From Planctomycetota bacterium (lineage in GTDB: Bacteria > Planctomycetota > Planctomycetia > Pirellulales > Lacipirellulaceae): DNA of 27,791 nucleotides. The first letter of the stretch is position 1; every line of letters starts with the position of its first letter. Positions 1 to 8,522 of this stretch are shown piece by piece. A program made the translations under genes and the position numbers. Below the pieces are notes generated by a model. The model worked only from the letters and a program-made list of their open reading frames with translations. It was not told the origin of the DNA and did not search any database. Where the stretch lies: assembly GCA_013151315.1 (NCBI GenBank), contig JAADIN010000067.1:1-27791 (forward strand). Direction: 5' to 3'.

Positions 1-69
1 TTCGACGTACTTGATGAGATCGGCGTTGAGAATAAAGGCCTCGCCGTCGAGGCGCGTTAGGCGAATCAT
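1..69 (-). CDS. flbD: FlbD/SwrD family flagellar protein (partial, 3' end outside window)
   Basis: Only the first 23 codons are inside the window. They read MIRLTRLDGEAFILNADLIK and continue YVE. This is the typical start of the small FlbD/SwrD family (MI.LTRL.G..F.LN.dlI..iE), about 60-80 residues in full. SwrD in Bacillus raises flagellar motor power. In Bacillus the gene directly follows flgE, as it does here. A 237-bp gap holding an inverted repeat separates it from flgE, so it may be less tightly coupled than its neighbours. The ATG lies at 67-69 on the minus strand. The family call rests on the N-terminus and the synteny. Confidence 0.85.
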   Translation of the reverse strand, partial: MIRLTRLDGEAFILNADLIKYVE

Positions 70-120
70 GCTGGAGCTCCTGGATGGGAAGCAAGTTAAA
101 ATAAAACAAGAAAACATTTC

Positions 121-251
121 ACCACAGAGACACGGAGAACACGGAGTTTTGATTATTGAGAAAACGCCGAATCACGCTATTCTCCCGAAGGCCCTTTCTC
201 TTGAGGCAATAATTTCAGCTTTTTTCTCGGTGCTCTCCGTGCCTCTGTGGT
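121..251. repeat. MITE-like inverted repeat between flgE and flbD
   Basis: Two 26-bp arms (121-146 and 226-251) are inverted copies with three mismatches. The left arm begins ACCACAGAGACACGGAGAAC. The interior is about 80 bp of AT-rich sequence with no gene. Elements built on ACCACAGAG.CACGGAG are scattered through many environmental bacterial genomes. No transposase and no clear target-site duplication is visible. Short reading frames across it are by-products of the repeat. Confidence 0.75.
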
Positions 252-306
252 TATTCTTCTTTTCACTTTGAGTCAGTAAAATTAGTTATTTTGCGCCTCA
301 TCAAAC

Positions 307-2724
307 CTATCTTCGTAGGGCTAAAAGCTCATCGAGCAACTCCTGCACGGCGGAAATTACTCGGGCCCCACCTCGATACTGGGTTGAGGCCAAGATGAGT
401 TCGATCAGGTTTTGGCCGATGTCGGTGTTGGAGAGCTCAACGGCACCGGCATCGAGTGCTCCGAGGCCGTTTTCACCGGGGTTACCTGTGACCGGTTCGC
501 CGGAATTTACGCCTTGGGCGTACAGGTTGGCTCCCGATTGCTGAAGACCCTCGTTGTTCGTAAAACGAGCCAGACGGATTTGTCCGAGAGTCCTCGAAAT
601 GCCGTTGCTAAACACGCCATTGATTTCTCCCGTGCCGGTAATTGCAAAACTCGTCAATATGCCGGGAGGAGAACCATCTTGGCGGGTGAAGTTGAGCGTA
701 CTTACCTCCTCTTGACCCGACTCGCCGCTAAGTCCGCTCACACTTGAAAAATCTAAATCAAACACGAGTGGTGATTGTGATGCGGTCTCATTTCGCTGTA
801 TGGCGACTTCGGTATCGGTATTCGAGCCGCTCTCTACGAGATCGCCATTGCCATCGAACGTAAGAAGACCTGTCCCGACAACCGTACTGATACCTGTGAT
901 CGGTTCGTTGTCTGAAGAGGTAGCAAACCAACGGTAGAAGGTATTGGTTCCTGTGCTCGACTCGAGTACGGTCGTGATTCGAACATTGAGCGGAATGCCT
1001 AGCGTATCGTAGACTACGACATTGACGGTCGCACCTTCCCCGTTTGCTGCTTGCAGTTGGTTAAACGGAATCGAAAGGGGTTGGGTCAAGCCTGTCGAGG
1101 TAGGTGTCAGCTGAAATGCCGAGAGCCCGATGCTCACAGCATTTTCGACGCCAATGTTCGAGAAAATTTGAATTCTGCCGCCGCCGTCAACCGTACTGCT
1201 CGCAGTATTGGCAATCGTGGTATCAAAACCGGCTGCCTGATCAATGAATCGGATCAGGTCTTGGACCGTCGTATTACTATCGATAGCAAGCGTTTTCGCG
1301 TCGAGGTCGGTTCCTCCCTTTTCTCCTCGGAAAGAGAGCTCACCTTCTTGGAAAAGATTGGTGAAATCTTGGCCGCTACGAAGCTGGACATCAAGCAGTC
1401 GGGTCCCTTCACGTATCTTGGGGCCATCCAAGTCGATTTCATCGTTTCCCACAATGTCTACGTCGGGCATGCTGTCAATATAGGAAGTTTGCCCTAAGGG
1501 TATCTTGTCGACTTCATAAAAGGTGGAAGCATTTCCTTCCACGTTACGGTAGATTCGAATTTCATCGTAATCGCCAGCGGGCGGGCCCACGGGCTGAGGA
1601 ATTTCGTCGAGTCGAATCCGTCCTCCCTCTTGATTGATCGATCGGCTGCCAATCAGACTGGTCGGGCGAGATTCTTCGACTTGGCCGTTCGAATCGGCGA
1701 AGGTAATGTAGTAGCTGTAGGGGGCTATCCCGAGTGACGACTCGTCGAGTGCTGAAAGCGTCACGAGTGCGGCGTCGTCAACGCTAAAGGTCGGCGTGCC
1801 CGTAGGATCCAGTGCAGAACCTACAAGGTAGTAATCGCCGGTGCCTCCCGCGATGGTGCGGTAGAGGTTGATGCCTGTATAGTCGGTCGGAACCGACTGA
1901 AGACCGGAGAGGTCGATCGAACTTGTTCCAGGGCCTGGGGGAGAGGCTGTGAAGTCTGACGAAATGGATCCCTCGCTCCCATTGGAATCAACGAAAACCG
2001 CACGGTAGGTGTAGCTGCCTGCAGCAGGCCCTGTACCTCCAGGAAACGACGAAGCGACGCCACTGACATCTGGCAAAGGAGTTTCATTGATATCCTCGAT
2101 CGAAAAATTCGTATCGTCCGGTATCTCAAATTGATCGGTGGCAAGCACGGCCGACTCGATAATCTCAGGCGTGTCGCCGATAGCGGCACCGGGGACCAAG
2201 GAACCGGAAAAAGAGACGTTCTCGGTTGGCTGCGCGACTGCCGTCTCGCCAATAGGGATACGAAGAGGCTGGAGTTCCCTCACGAGACCGTTTTCGCCCG
2301 CGTTGAAGCCGAGCACACGCTGTCCCGTCACGGTGATGACTTCATTGTTCTCATTCGTTCTGAGTTGGCCATTGCGGGTGTAGAACTGTCCGCCTTGGGG
2401 GCCCTGCACGATAAGAAACCCTTCGCCTTGGATAGCGACGTCCAAGGGATTGGAGCTGATTTCGATCGTCCCCTGAGTGAAATCAGGGGTGATCTCCGCA
2501 ACCCGGACACCGAGGCCCGTTTGACGAGGGTTGGTACCGCCGCTCGTGGCACTCGGGGCAGACCCGATGCTTTGGGTTTGAAGGAATTGCGTGGCAAAGT
2601 TGACGTTCGATTCTTTAAAACCGACGGTCTGCGAGTTGGCGACGTTGTTGCCAACCACGTCGATCGTCGTTTCCGCGGCACGGAGCCCCGTCAGTGCGGT
2701 GGTAAGTGCAGATTGTAAACCCAT
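307..2724 (-). CDS. flgE: Flagellar hook protein FlgE, enlarged, with two fibronectin-like modules
   Basis: FlgE polymerises into the hook, the universal joint outside the cell. The 805-residue product has the rod/hook N-terminus (residues 1-40, including the motif DVVGNNVANSQTVGFKES), the SNPLDVAIQGEGFL motif near 91-104, and a C-terminal D0 helix containing LSNTDIGQNLIELILASTQY near 764-783. Typical FlgE has about 400 residues. The excess includes two tandem modules at about 232-318 and 331-424. Both have the pattern YxY(R/Y)xxFxDSNG, then IxxYR(T/N), then a closing (S/F)xxD. A related module occurs in FlgD. A strong GAGGAG ribosome site precedes the ATG. A longer basal-body rod protein such as FlgG is excluded by the length, the surface insertions and the position after flgD. 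Confidence 0.93.
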   Translation of the reverse strand: MGLQSALTTALTGLRAAETTIDVVGNNVANSQTVGFKESNVNFATQFLQTQSIGSAPSATSGGTNPRQTGLGVRVAEITPDFTQGTIEISSNPLDVAIQGEGFLIVQGPQGGQFYTRNGQLRTNENNEVITVTGQRVLGFNAGENGLVRELQPLRIPIGETAVAQPTENVSFSGSLVPGAAIGDTPEIIESAVLATDQFEIPDDTNFSIEDINETPLPDVSGVASSFPGGTGPAAGSYTYRAVFVDSNGSEGSISSDFTASPPGPGTSSIDLSGLQSVPTDYTGINLYRTIAGGTGDYYLVGSALDPTGTPTFSVDDAALVTLSALDESSLGIAPYSYYITFADSNGQVEESRPTSLIGSRSINQEGGRIRLDEIPQPVGPPAGDYDEIRIYRNVEGNASTFYEVDKIPLGQTSYIDSMPDVDIVGNDEIDLDGPKIREGTRLLDVQLRSGQDFTNLFQEGELSFRGEKGGTDLDAKTLAIDSNTTVQDLIRFIDQAAGFDTTIANTASSTVDGGGRIQIFSNIGVENAVSIGLSAFQLTPTSTGLTQPLSIPFNQLQAANGEGATVNVVVYDTLGIPLNVRITTVLESSTGTNTFYRWFATSSDNEPITGISTVVGTGLLTFDGNGDLVESGSNTDTEVAIQRNETASQSPLVFDLDFSSVSGLSGESGQEEVSTLNFTRQDGSPPGILTSFAITGTGEINGVFSNGISRTLGQIRLARFTNNEGLQQSGANLYAQGVNSGEPVTGNPGENGLGALDAGAVELSNTDIGQNLIELILASTQYRGGARVISAVQELLDELLALRR

Positions 2725-2802
2725 TTTATTCTCCTCGTCTTTGGGATGTTTGATGTGAGATGTTTGATTGATGATGTAGAGGAAAGCTCTCAGCTAACCG
2801 CT

Positions 2803-3588
2803 CTACCTTGGTGGGCGTATTTCACCCACGTTGTTCAGACTGACAGTAAAACTTCGCTGGGTGTTGTCGAGCAGTGTTGGAGTGCCGTTCAAGGCGGTCT
2901 GCGAGAGATTGGCGTCGGACGTGCTGTCGACGTAGGAACTCACATTGCCGTCGGCCAAGGTGTCGACGAGGCGGAAGTTACCGTTGCCGGTGCCGTCGGT
3001 GCGATAGATTTGTTTTGCCGTAGTCGTGACAGGCAACCCGCTAATGAGAATCGACTTGGCCTCGCCCGTGAGCTGAATGGCTCCACCCTCGATTCCGTCG
3101 CTTGCGACCGGATCAATGGCGAACTGATTGCCTGCTTCGTCTCTCCAAACGACCCGATACTGGTAGGTTCCCGCCCCGATTTCGCCCGACTCTTCCGAAG
3201 GGCGCGCCTTCGGTCCCAGGTCGAGGTGCAGTTTGGGCTCGCCTTCTGAGATCGAAACACTACTGACGACGCCCTCAACCCGTTGGCCATCGTCAGAAAT
3301 CGCTTCGATGTCGGCACCAATCAGATTGGTTGCACTGGAGATATTTTGGCCTAACAACACTGCGCTGAGTGTCTGCGTAAGCTGTTCGGTTGCGCCGACT
3401 TCACGAATCTGACTGATCTGCGCGAGCAACTGGTCGTTCTCCAGTGGATTCAGCGGATCTTGATTTTGGAGTTCGGTAATCATCAGATTCAGAAAATCGT
3501 CAAGATCGAGTTCGTTGAGACTGTTGGCGTTGCCAAACGCTTGGTTTCCGGCCGATGGTGCCGCGTTGATGTTGGGAAGTTGTGACAT
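2803..3588 (-). CDS. flgD: Hook assembly cap protein FlgD with inserted module
   Basis: FlgD caps the growing hook and guides FlgE assembly. Of 261 residues, about 20-90 form the FlgD N-terminal domain, with the motif LDDFLNLMITELQNQDPLNP and later ATNLIGADIEA. Residues 91-124 and 245-258 look like the two halves of the Tudor-like domain (GADIEAISDDGQ..VEGVVSSVS and FTVSLNNVGEIR). Between them (about 136-226) lies a fibronectin-like module resembling those in FlgE. I chose the ATG at 3588, which has GAGGAAAACC just upstream. A longer frame reaches 3702, but its extra residues come from a palindromic repeat. The gene lies between fliK and flgE as in Bacillus. Confidence 0.92.
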   Translation of the reverse strand: MSQLPNINAAPSAGNQAFGNANSLNELDLDDFLNLMITELQNQDPLNPLENDQLLAQISQIREVGATEQLTQTLSAVLLGQNISSATNLIGADIEAISDDGQRVEGVVSSVSISEGEPKLHLDLGPKARPSEESGEIGAGTYQYRVVWRDEAGNQFAIDPVASDGIEGGAIQLTGEAKSILISGLPVTTTAKQIYRTDGTGNGNFRLVDTLADGNVSSYVDSTSDANLSQTALNGTPTLLDNTQRSFTVSLNNVGEIRPPR

Positions 3589-3605
3589 GGTTTTCCTCGG
3601 TTGAA

Positions 3606-3702
3606 TGAGCCGCACGGCGCTAGCCGCGGGTTGCAGAGCGTAGCGGTGTGCCTCAGGGAACGGTATGGCCCCAGGGCCCGACGCTAGCGCGTTGCGGCTC
3701 AC
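3606..3702. repeat. Palindromic intergenic repeat (GAGCCGC/GCTAGCG family), copy 1
   Basis: Arms at 3606-3630 (TGAGCCGCACGGCGCTAGCC...) and 3678-3702 are imperfect inverted copies around a loop of about 45 bp. It fills the fliK-flgD gap. The same arms recur at 27204-27344. Its translation produces the false N-terminal extension of flgD. Confidence 0.8.
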
Positions 3703-3724
3703 ATTTTTGTGTCATGACAAAGCA

Positions 3725-5182
3725 CTAGATTCTCACGTCTTTCGTAGTTGATTCAAGGTTTGCATGGGTGGTTTCCGTTTCTTGCTGGTTCTCGGCGCGC
3801 GACGCTCGGGCTTCATGAATTGGTGGGCGATTCGCCTTCCGGTCTTCGGTGCCCGGATGGTCCGGCTGCTGGCCCCCTTCGTCGCGGACGTTGACATCGA
3901 ATTTTTCGATTCGGATTTCCTGTTCGGCCAATCGTTCGCGCAGGGCGGGCAAATTGTCGAGCAGAATGGCCCGAGCGGCCGAGGTCTCGGTTTCTAATTG
4001 GGCAGTTAATACGCCTTGCTTCACCACGATTTCGATTCGCAACGAACCAAGCTCCGGCGGGCGCAGTTGCAGATGAATCTCGCCCTCTCGGCTCTGAGCC
4101 GACCGGATTGCGCCACTCACTCGCTGAACAAATCGAGCGCGATCGGCTGTGGGGGCAGGCTCGGCCTCCGCAGAAGCGGCAGCCGATGCGGCAACGGAGG
4201 TGCCAGTCGACCGTTGCAAAACGCTTGCGTCTTCGCCGCCCGAATGAGCAAGCGGCACCACAGATTCGGGCACAGGAGCGCTTACCGCAACGCTTGGCCG
4301 GCTTTCGGTAGCGAGAGTACTCGGCTCGTCTAGTGCTAGTATTTTCCCACTTGGCGGTGCTTCTGTTTTGGTAGCAATCGGTTGAGAATTTGAATCCTGT
4401 CGCGTGGGCTTTTCCTGGCCTGACTTTTCCTGGCCCGGTTTTTGATCGCCGGGCGGCGTGAAGTCTTGCTCCTCGGCTTGTGCAGTCTGTTTTGTCGGTT
4501 GCTCTTCAGAAGTCGATGGTTCTGCTGGGGTCGTTTGAACCGCTCTCTCGGCGGTTTGGTTTTTTTGACGAACATCGGCTTCGAGTTCACCGGACGGTCG
4601 CTCCGGTGTTTTGCTGACCACCTTGGGCTGAACCTCGATGCCCTTCGCAGGATCAATGTCCTTTGCAGTTTTTTCGGTTTGCTGTTGGTTTCGGGTTGGC
4701 TCGCCTTTGATGTCTGTCAACACGACCGGTTGTTCGGCCGGTGTGCTACCGTCGGAGTGCTCGTTTTCCTCGGCGTTCGTGTTTTCGTTTGTCGGCTCGG
4801 GCTGCTGCAACACAACGACTTCCTCATTTTCCGTTGCAATTTGGACATCGGCCAATGCCACGGCCGAGTTGGAAAGCTCGACTGCGTCTTGCTCGGGCTC
4901 TTCTTTGCTGTCGTGATCTTCGTCGGTAGCGACAGCTTCCGTAGCGATCGAGGTTTCCTCTTCTTGCGAAGAGGCGGCATCATGTTGCTCGTCAGCTGAG
5001 GTGAGGTCGTTGCCGTCGGTGTCGAGAGGCTCGGCATCCTCCGGTGGGAGCGTCTTGCTTGACGCACGCTCGAGATGGTCCTGGAAAGCAGGACGACCGG
5101 AGACCGTAGGCTGAACCAGATCCGTCGTGGAACGGACCGTCGGTGCGAGTTGGAGGACTTGATCGATTGCGGAACTACTCAT
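3725..5182 (-). CDS. fliK: Flagellar hook-length control protein FliK
   Basis: FliK is a secreted ruler that measures the hook and switches the export gate to filament substrates. The 485-residue product has a long disordered N-terminal part (about 1-345) rich in Glu, Thr, Gln, Pro and Ser. The conserved C-terminal Flg_hook domain follows at about 349-435, with the motifs GEIHLQLRPPELGSLRIEI and LLDNLPALRERLAEQEI. The composition of the first part fits an extended exported protein and has little conserved sequence. The ATG at 5182 is 58 bp after the end of the ylxF-like gene. Synteny (fliJ, ylxF, fliK, flgD) supports the call. Confidence 0.92.
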   Translation of the reverse strand: MSSSAIDQVLQLAPTVRSTTDLVQPTVSGRPAFQDHLERASSKTLPPEDAEPLDTDGNDLTSADEQHDAASSQEEETSIATEAVATDEDHDSKEEPEQDAVELSNSAVALADVQIATENEEVVVLQQPEPTNENTNAEENEHSDGSTPAEQPVVLTDIKGEPTRNQQQTEKTAKDIDPAKGIEVQPKVVSKTPERPSGELEADVRQKNQTAERAVQTTPAEPSTSEEQPTKQTAQAEEQDFTPPGDQKPGQEKSGQEKPTRQDSNSQPIATKTEAPPSGKILALDEPSTLATESRPSVAVSAPVPESVVPLAHSGGEDASVLQRSTGTSVAASAAASAEAEPAPTADRARFVQRVSGAIRSAQSREGEIHLQLRPPELGSLRIEIVVKQGVLTAQLETETSAARAILLDNLPALRERLAEQEIRIEKFDVNVRDEGGQQPDHPGTEDRKANRPPIHEARASRAENQQETETTHANLESTTKDVRI

Positions 5183-5240
5183 ATTAAACTGCTCGTTTCG
5201 TGTTTGGTTTTATCCTTTGGGCGTGCCACACTTTTTAACC

Positions 5241-5927
5241 CTACTCTCTTCCCTCCTGAAGCTCCCGAAGCTTGCCATCGACAAACGACCTTTCGGGATC
5301 GCCTCGGAGCATTCGCTTCTCGATTTCATAAATCATGTCGATTTCTTCCTCGGAGTCGAAAGCGAGTAAAATTTCGGTGCGATTTCGCTTCGGCATATAG
5401 TTCAAAAGCAAAATTACGTCGTCCATTCGATCCTCATCAATCATCTTTTTGAGCAAAGGTTTGGCTTGTTTCTTGGCGTTGAGGTTTTGTAGTTGGCCAC
5501 GAACGCTGACGATGCCCGAATCAATTGCTTCTGCTTTACGTTGTTCTAAGTAGAGCCGAACCTCTTCCTTAAAGTTTTCGTAATGGCCTGAAGCGGCATT
5601 GAGTTTTTTGAATCGAGAATCAAATTCGTCAATAAGTTTCTTCAGATCATCCCGTTTTCCTTGACGATTAAGGATTGCCAATTGAACCCGCTCCTGCTGC
5701 TGGCCGTACGACATGCCCTCGGGCGGAACATCTTCCTGACCTTCCTCGTACTTCTCAGCAATCTCCTCGAGGTCGATTCCGTGTAGCAAAGAGAGAATCT
5801 GAAACATGCGTTCGTCGTCCAGCCTGTCGCTGAAACGGAGATAGCCGAATCCGCCTGCGATCGTGATGACCGTCCCGACGCACAGGTAAGCGACTGCTGG
5901 AAATACCATGCGAATGATTGCATTCAT
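5241..5927 (-). CDS. YlxF/MotE-like flagellar membrane protein (MgtE-N-like C-terminus)
   Basis: This 228-residue protein has one N-terminal membrane helix (about 8-30) and then a highly charged, coiled-coil-like region (about 40-150). A C-terminal segment (about 158-215) resembles the MgtE N-terminal fold, with the pattern DDVILLLNYMPKRNRTEILL. That architecture matches the YlxF/MotE group, which lies between fliJ and fliK in many operons. MotE in alphaproteobacteria is a chaperone for the stator-associated protein MotC. Here its function is inferred from architecture and position only. Its ATG overlaps the fliJ stop by four bases (ATGA), which implies translational coupling. Confidence 0.72.
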   Translation of the reverse strand: MNAIIRMVFPAVAYLCVGTVITIAGGFGYLRFSDRLDDERMFQILSLLHGIDLEEIAEKYEEGQEDVPPEGMSYGQQQERVQLAILNRQGKRDDLKKLIDEFDSRFKKLNAASGHYENFKEEVRLYLEQRKAEAIDSGIVSVRGQLQNLNAKKQAKPLLKKMIDEDRMDDVILLLNYMPKRNRTEILLAFDSEEEIDMIYEIEKRMLRGDPERSFVDGKLRELQEGRE

Positions 5928-6373
5928 GGGCTATGGACCTCCGCTCGCTGGGAGCCGATTTCATCTAGTTCTTTGATTTCTGCTTGTTGCAATTTGTGCC
6001 GATGTTCCGCTTTTTGGCGATCTTCGAGCTTGTCCAGAATACGAACCTGAATATCTGCTTCGACGACTGCTTGGCGACGGCGCTCGACTTCGGTGGCCAA
6101 AAGTTTGATTTGATCTTGCATGGTGGACTGCTGCATACGCAGGACCGATTGATAGCGTCCCGCCGCGAGCAAGCTATTGACATCGGTTCTCGTGCCAACG
6201 ATCGCAGCGCGATGAGCAACTTGGAGTTCAAGGAGTTCGTTTTGGACACTTTGCATCTGCTCTTCCAAAAGTTGGACGGCGTGATACGCTTCGGCCAACT
6301 TGGATCGCAGCTCGTCGCGACGTGCTTCGCGGAGCTTGCGGAGGGTGGTCAGTCGAAAGCGAAATTTTTTCAA
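5924..6373 (-). CDS. fliJ: Flagellar export chaperone/stalk protein FliJ
   Basis: FliJ is the coiled-coil stalk that sits in the FliI hexamer and couples it to the FlhA gate. The 149-residue product is nearly all charged coiled coil and begins MKKFRFRLTTLRKLREARRD, the usual FliJ start. The start codon is TTG at 6371-6373. An in-frame TGA lies two codons upstream, so no earlier start is possible and the family motif begins exactly there. It lies 50 bp after fliI and overlaps the next gene by four bases. Confidence 0.88.
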   Translation of the reverse strand: MKKFRFRLTTLRKLREARRDELRSKLAEAYHAVQLLEEQMQSVQNELLELQVAHRAAIVGTRTDVNSLLAAGRYQSVLRMQQSTMQDQIKLLATEVERRRQAVVEADIQVRILDKLEDRQKAEHRHKLQQAEIKELDEIGSQRAEVHSP

Positions 6374-6423
6374 GGTTCAGTCGATTTGATGGTGAAATAC
6401 TTGACTTATTTTTTTAGTTGGAG

Positions 6424-7761
6424 TTAGTTCGATTCGTTTCCGCCGGTCAATTGTCGTGCGCATTTTTCTGCTAGTTGGGTGACTGCCTTGCGGACCTCAT
6501 CGAGCGAAGTCTGCTCGCCCACTTGCTGACGGAGTAAAGCGTTAATTTCGTCTTTCATCGCGACGGCGACGTCGAGTTCGCGGTTGGTTCCTTGGCGGTA
6601 GGCGCCGATCGAGAGCAAATCTTCGTTCTCGTTGAGCGTGGCCAGCATTTGTCGCAAAACTCGGGCAGACTGCTGTCCGACAGGGGTTGTGATCTCATTC
6701 ATCAGCCGGCTAATGCTCGAAAGAACGTCGATCGCGGGGTAGTGCCCGCGTTCGGCTAGGCGGCGCGAAAGCCAGACGTGTCCGTCGAGCAAGCCTCGCA
6801 TCGTGTCGGCAATCGGCTCGTTTTCGTCATCGCCTTCGACCAAAACCGAGTAGAAGGCGGTGATACTTCCTGCGGTCGTTCGTCCGGCCCGTTCGACCAA
6901 TTTGGGTAGCAGCGCGAAGACCGAGGGGGGATAGCCGCGGGTGGTGGGGGGTTCGCCTGCGGAGAGGCCGATCTCGCGTTGCGCGAGCGCAAATCGCGTT
7001 ACCGAGTCCATCACCAGCAGCACATTTTTGCCTGTGTCTCGAAAGTATTCCGCGATGGCAGTCGCCACATAAGCGGCCTGGACTCGTAGCAAGGCCGGTT
7101 CGTTACTGGTCGCGGCGACCACCACACTGCGAGCAAGGCCTTGGGGGCCAAGCTGTCGCTGAACGAATTCGTTGACTTCGCGGCCGCGTTCTCCGATCAT
7201 CGCAATCACCGAGACATCGGCATCCGTGTATCGGCACATCGTTCCGAGCAAGACACTCTTGCCGACGCCGGAGCCGGCAAAAATTCCTAACCGCTGACCT
7301 TGACCGCAAGTCAGTAGCCCGTCGATCGCTTTGACGCCGGTCGCCAGGGGGGCGTTAATAGGGGGGCGCTGGGTCGGTGAAATCTGTTCGCCCGCCATCG
7401 AACGTCGCTCGTAAAGCATCGGCTGGGGCCGACCATCGATGCACTGGCCTCGCGCATCGACCACACGGCCAAGGAGTCCTTCGCCGACGCGAACGGTACG
7501 TGTGCTACGGAGCAATTTGACTGGGCTGCCGCGACGAATGCCATCAAGATTACTCAGCGGCATCACCAAGGTTTGCTTGTCACGAAAACCAACCACCTCA
7601 GCTTCGATGCCGTCGCCCGATTGCCGCTCGATGGAAACGAGCGCACCGACCGGCGCAGGAAAATCGGCAACCGCCGCCGTAAGGCCCACGGTTTGCGCAA
7701 CGCTACCCGTAAGACCCGTTAGGGTTGCGTTGTCCAAGTAGGTTGGGAGTTCGGTCAACAT
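6424..7761 (-). CDS. fliI: Flagellum-specific ATP synthase/export ATPase FliI
   Basis: FliI is the ATPase of the flagellar type III export apparatus. The product (445 residues) has the Walker A motif AGSGVGKS at about 162-169, MIGERGREVNEFV (about 188-200), the Walker B-like LLVMDSVTRFALAQRE, and the family signature around PPSVFALLPKLVERAG. Length is normal for the family. I chose the ATG at 7761. The frame extends upstream to 7866 and overlaps fliH, but those 35 residues do not resemble FliI. It is flanked by fliH and fliJ as expected. Confidence 0.95.
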   Translation of the reverse strand: MLTELPTYLDNATLTGLTGSVAQTVGLTAAVADFPAPVGALVSIERQSGDGIEAEVVGFRDKQTLVMPLSNLDGIRRGSPVKLLRSTRTVRVGEGLLGRVVDARGQCIDGRPQPMLYERRSMAGEQISPTQRPPINAPLATGVKAIDGLLTCGQGQRLGIFAGSGVGKSVLLGTMCRYTDADVSVIAMIGERGREVNEFVQRQLGPQGLARSVVVAATSNEPALLRVQAAYVATAIAEYFRDTGKNVLLVMDSVTRFALAQREIGLSAGEPPTTRGYPPSVFALLPKLVERAGRTTAGSITAFYSVLVEGDDENEPIADTMRGLLDGHVWLSRRLAERGHYPAIDVLSSISRLMNEITTPVGQQSARVLRQMLATLNENEDLLSIGAYRQGTNRELDVAVAMKDEINALLRQQVGEQTSLDEVRKAVTQLAEKCARQLTGGNESN

Positions 7762-7846
7762 GGGTTTACTGCACGTCCTAAAACTGTTTGGTTGTTCTGA
7801 CTTTTCTAGCCGCTGGAAACCTCCAGCCCGGTTCTGGATTAGGCTC

Positions 7847-8512
7847 TTATTCAAGTTCTTGGGCAATGCGTGCTAGTTGGGTTTCGATCTGCTGATCGAT
7901 CGAGCCAAATTGGGTCTCTATGCGACAGCCGCCAAGGGAGATCGATTCGTCGGCGACTACCTGGGTCGGAGCCGCCGGATGAAAAACTTCGGCCAGTCGA
8001 CTGATTTGGCTACTAAGAGTTTCGTGATCGGTCGGATGCAGGTGAACCGTAATCTCGGCAGCACCGGCAGAGAGACGAAGGGCTTCTTCGACCCACTGTT
8101 GCGAGATTTCTGGTTGGCTCTTCAGCTCTTGTCGTATGATTCGCGTTGCCATGGCGCAGGCCAACTGGATGGCCGAGGTTTCCCAGTGGGCGAGCCATTC
8201 CTGCCGGGAATCTTTGATCTGCTCGACTGCCGAGGCCAAAGCGGGCGTAAGCGTGGTCATTTGTTTGGCAACTTTTTCGTCGAGGATTTTTTCGATCGCT
8301 GCTTCAGCTGCCTTGCGACCCGCTTCTTCCGCCTGGCTGCGAATTCGGTCGGACTCTTGTTGGGCTTCTTGGATTATTTTTCTCGCCTCAGCCCGCACGT
8401 CCCCTAGGTAGTCGTCTGCTTGGTCTTCTAGATCAGACAGGTCGTAGGCCACCCCGCGCAGGGCGTTGCCCGACTGGTGTTGCAGCGATTCTTGTTTGAT
8501 AATCGTGGCCAT
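7847..8512 (-). CDS. fliH: Flagellar assembly protein FliH
   Basis: FliH binds and restrains FliI and docks it to the C-ring. The 221-residue product has a long charged helix (about 35-85: EARKIIQEAQQESDRIRSQA) and the FliH/SctL C-terminal signature SLGGCRIETQFGSIDQQIET near 192-211. The ATG at 8512 (MATIIKQES) is ten bases after the fliG stop. A longer frame from 8551 would overlap fliG by 29 bases and adds 13 residues with no family likeness, so the shorter start is preferred. Confidence 0.9.
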   Translation of the reverse strand: MATIIKQESLQHQSGNALRGVAYDLSDLEDQADDYLGDVRAEARKIIQEAQQESDRIRSQAEEAGRKAAEAAIEKILDEKVAKQMTTLTPALASAVEQIKDSRQEWLAHWETSAIQLACAMATRIIRQELKSQPEISQQWVEEALRLSAGAAEITVHLHPTDHETLSSQISRLAEVFHPAAPTQVVADESISLGGCRIETQFGSIDQQIETQLARIAQELE

Positions 8513-8522
8513 TTTTGAGTCG

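Noticed and set aside
11..271. 86-residue open frame on the plus strand
   Set aside because: It lies opposite the flbD start and runs through the inverted repeat at 121-251; no ribosome site or family likeness.
3589..3702. N-terminal extension of flgD
   Set aside because: The extra residues are the translation of a palindromic repeat; a good ribosome site and family motif begin at the ATG at 3588.
5210..5237. Sigma-28-like (TAAA-N16-AAGGATAA) and half sigma-54-like (TGGCACG) elements upstream of fliK
   Set aside because: Spacing is one base off for sigma-28 and the sigma-54 -12 element (GC) is absent; too weak to call.
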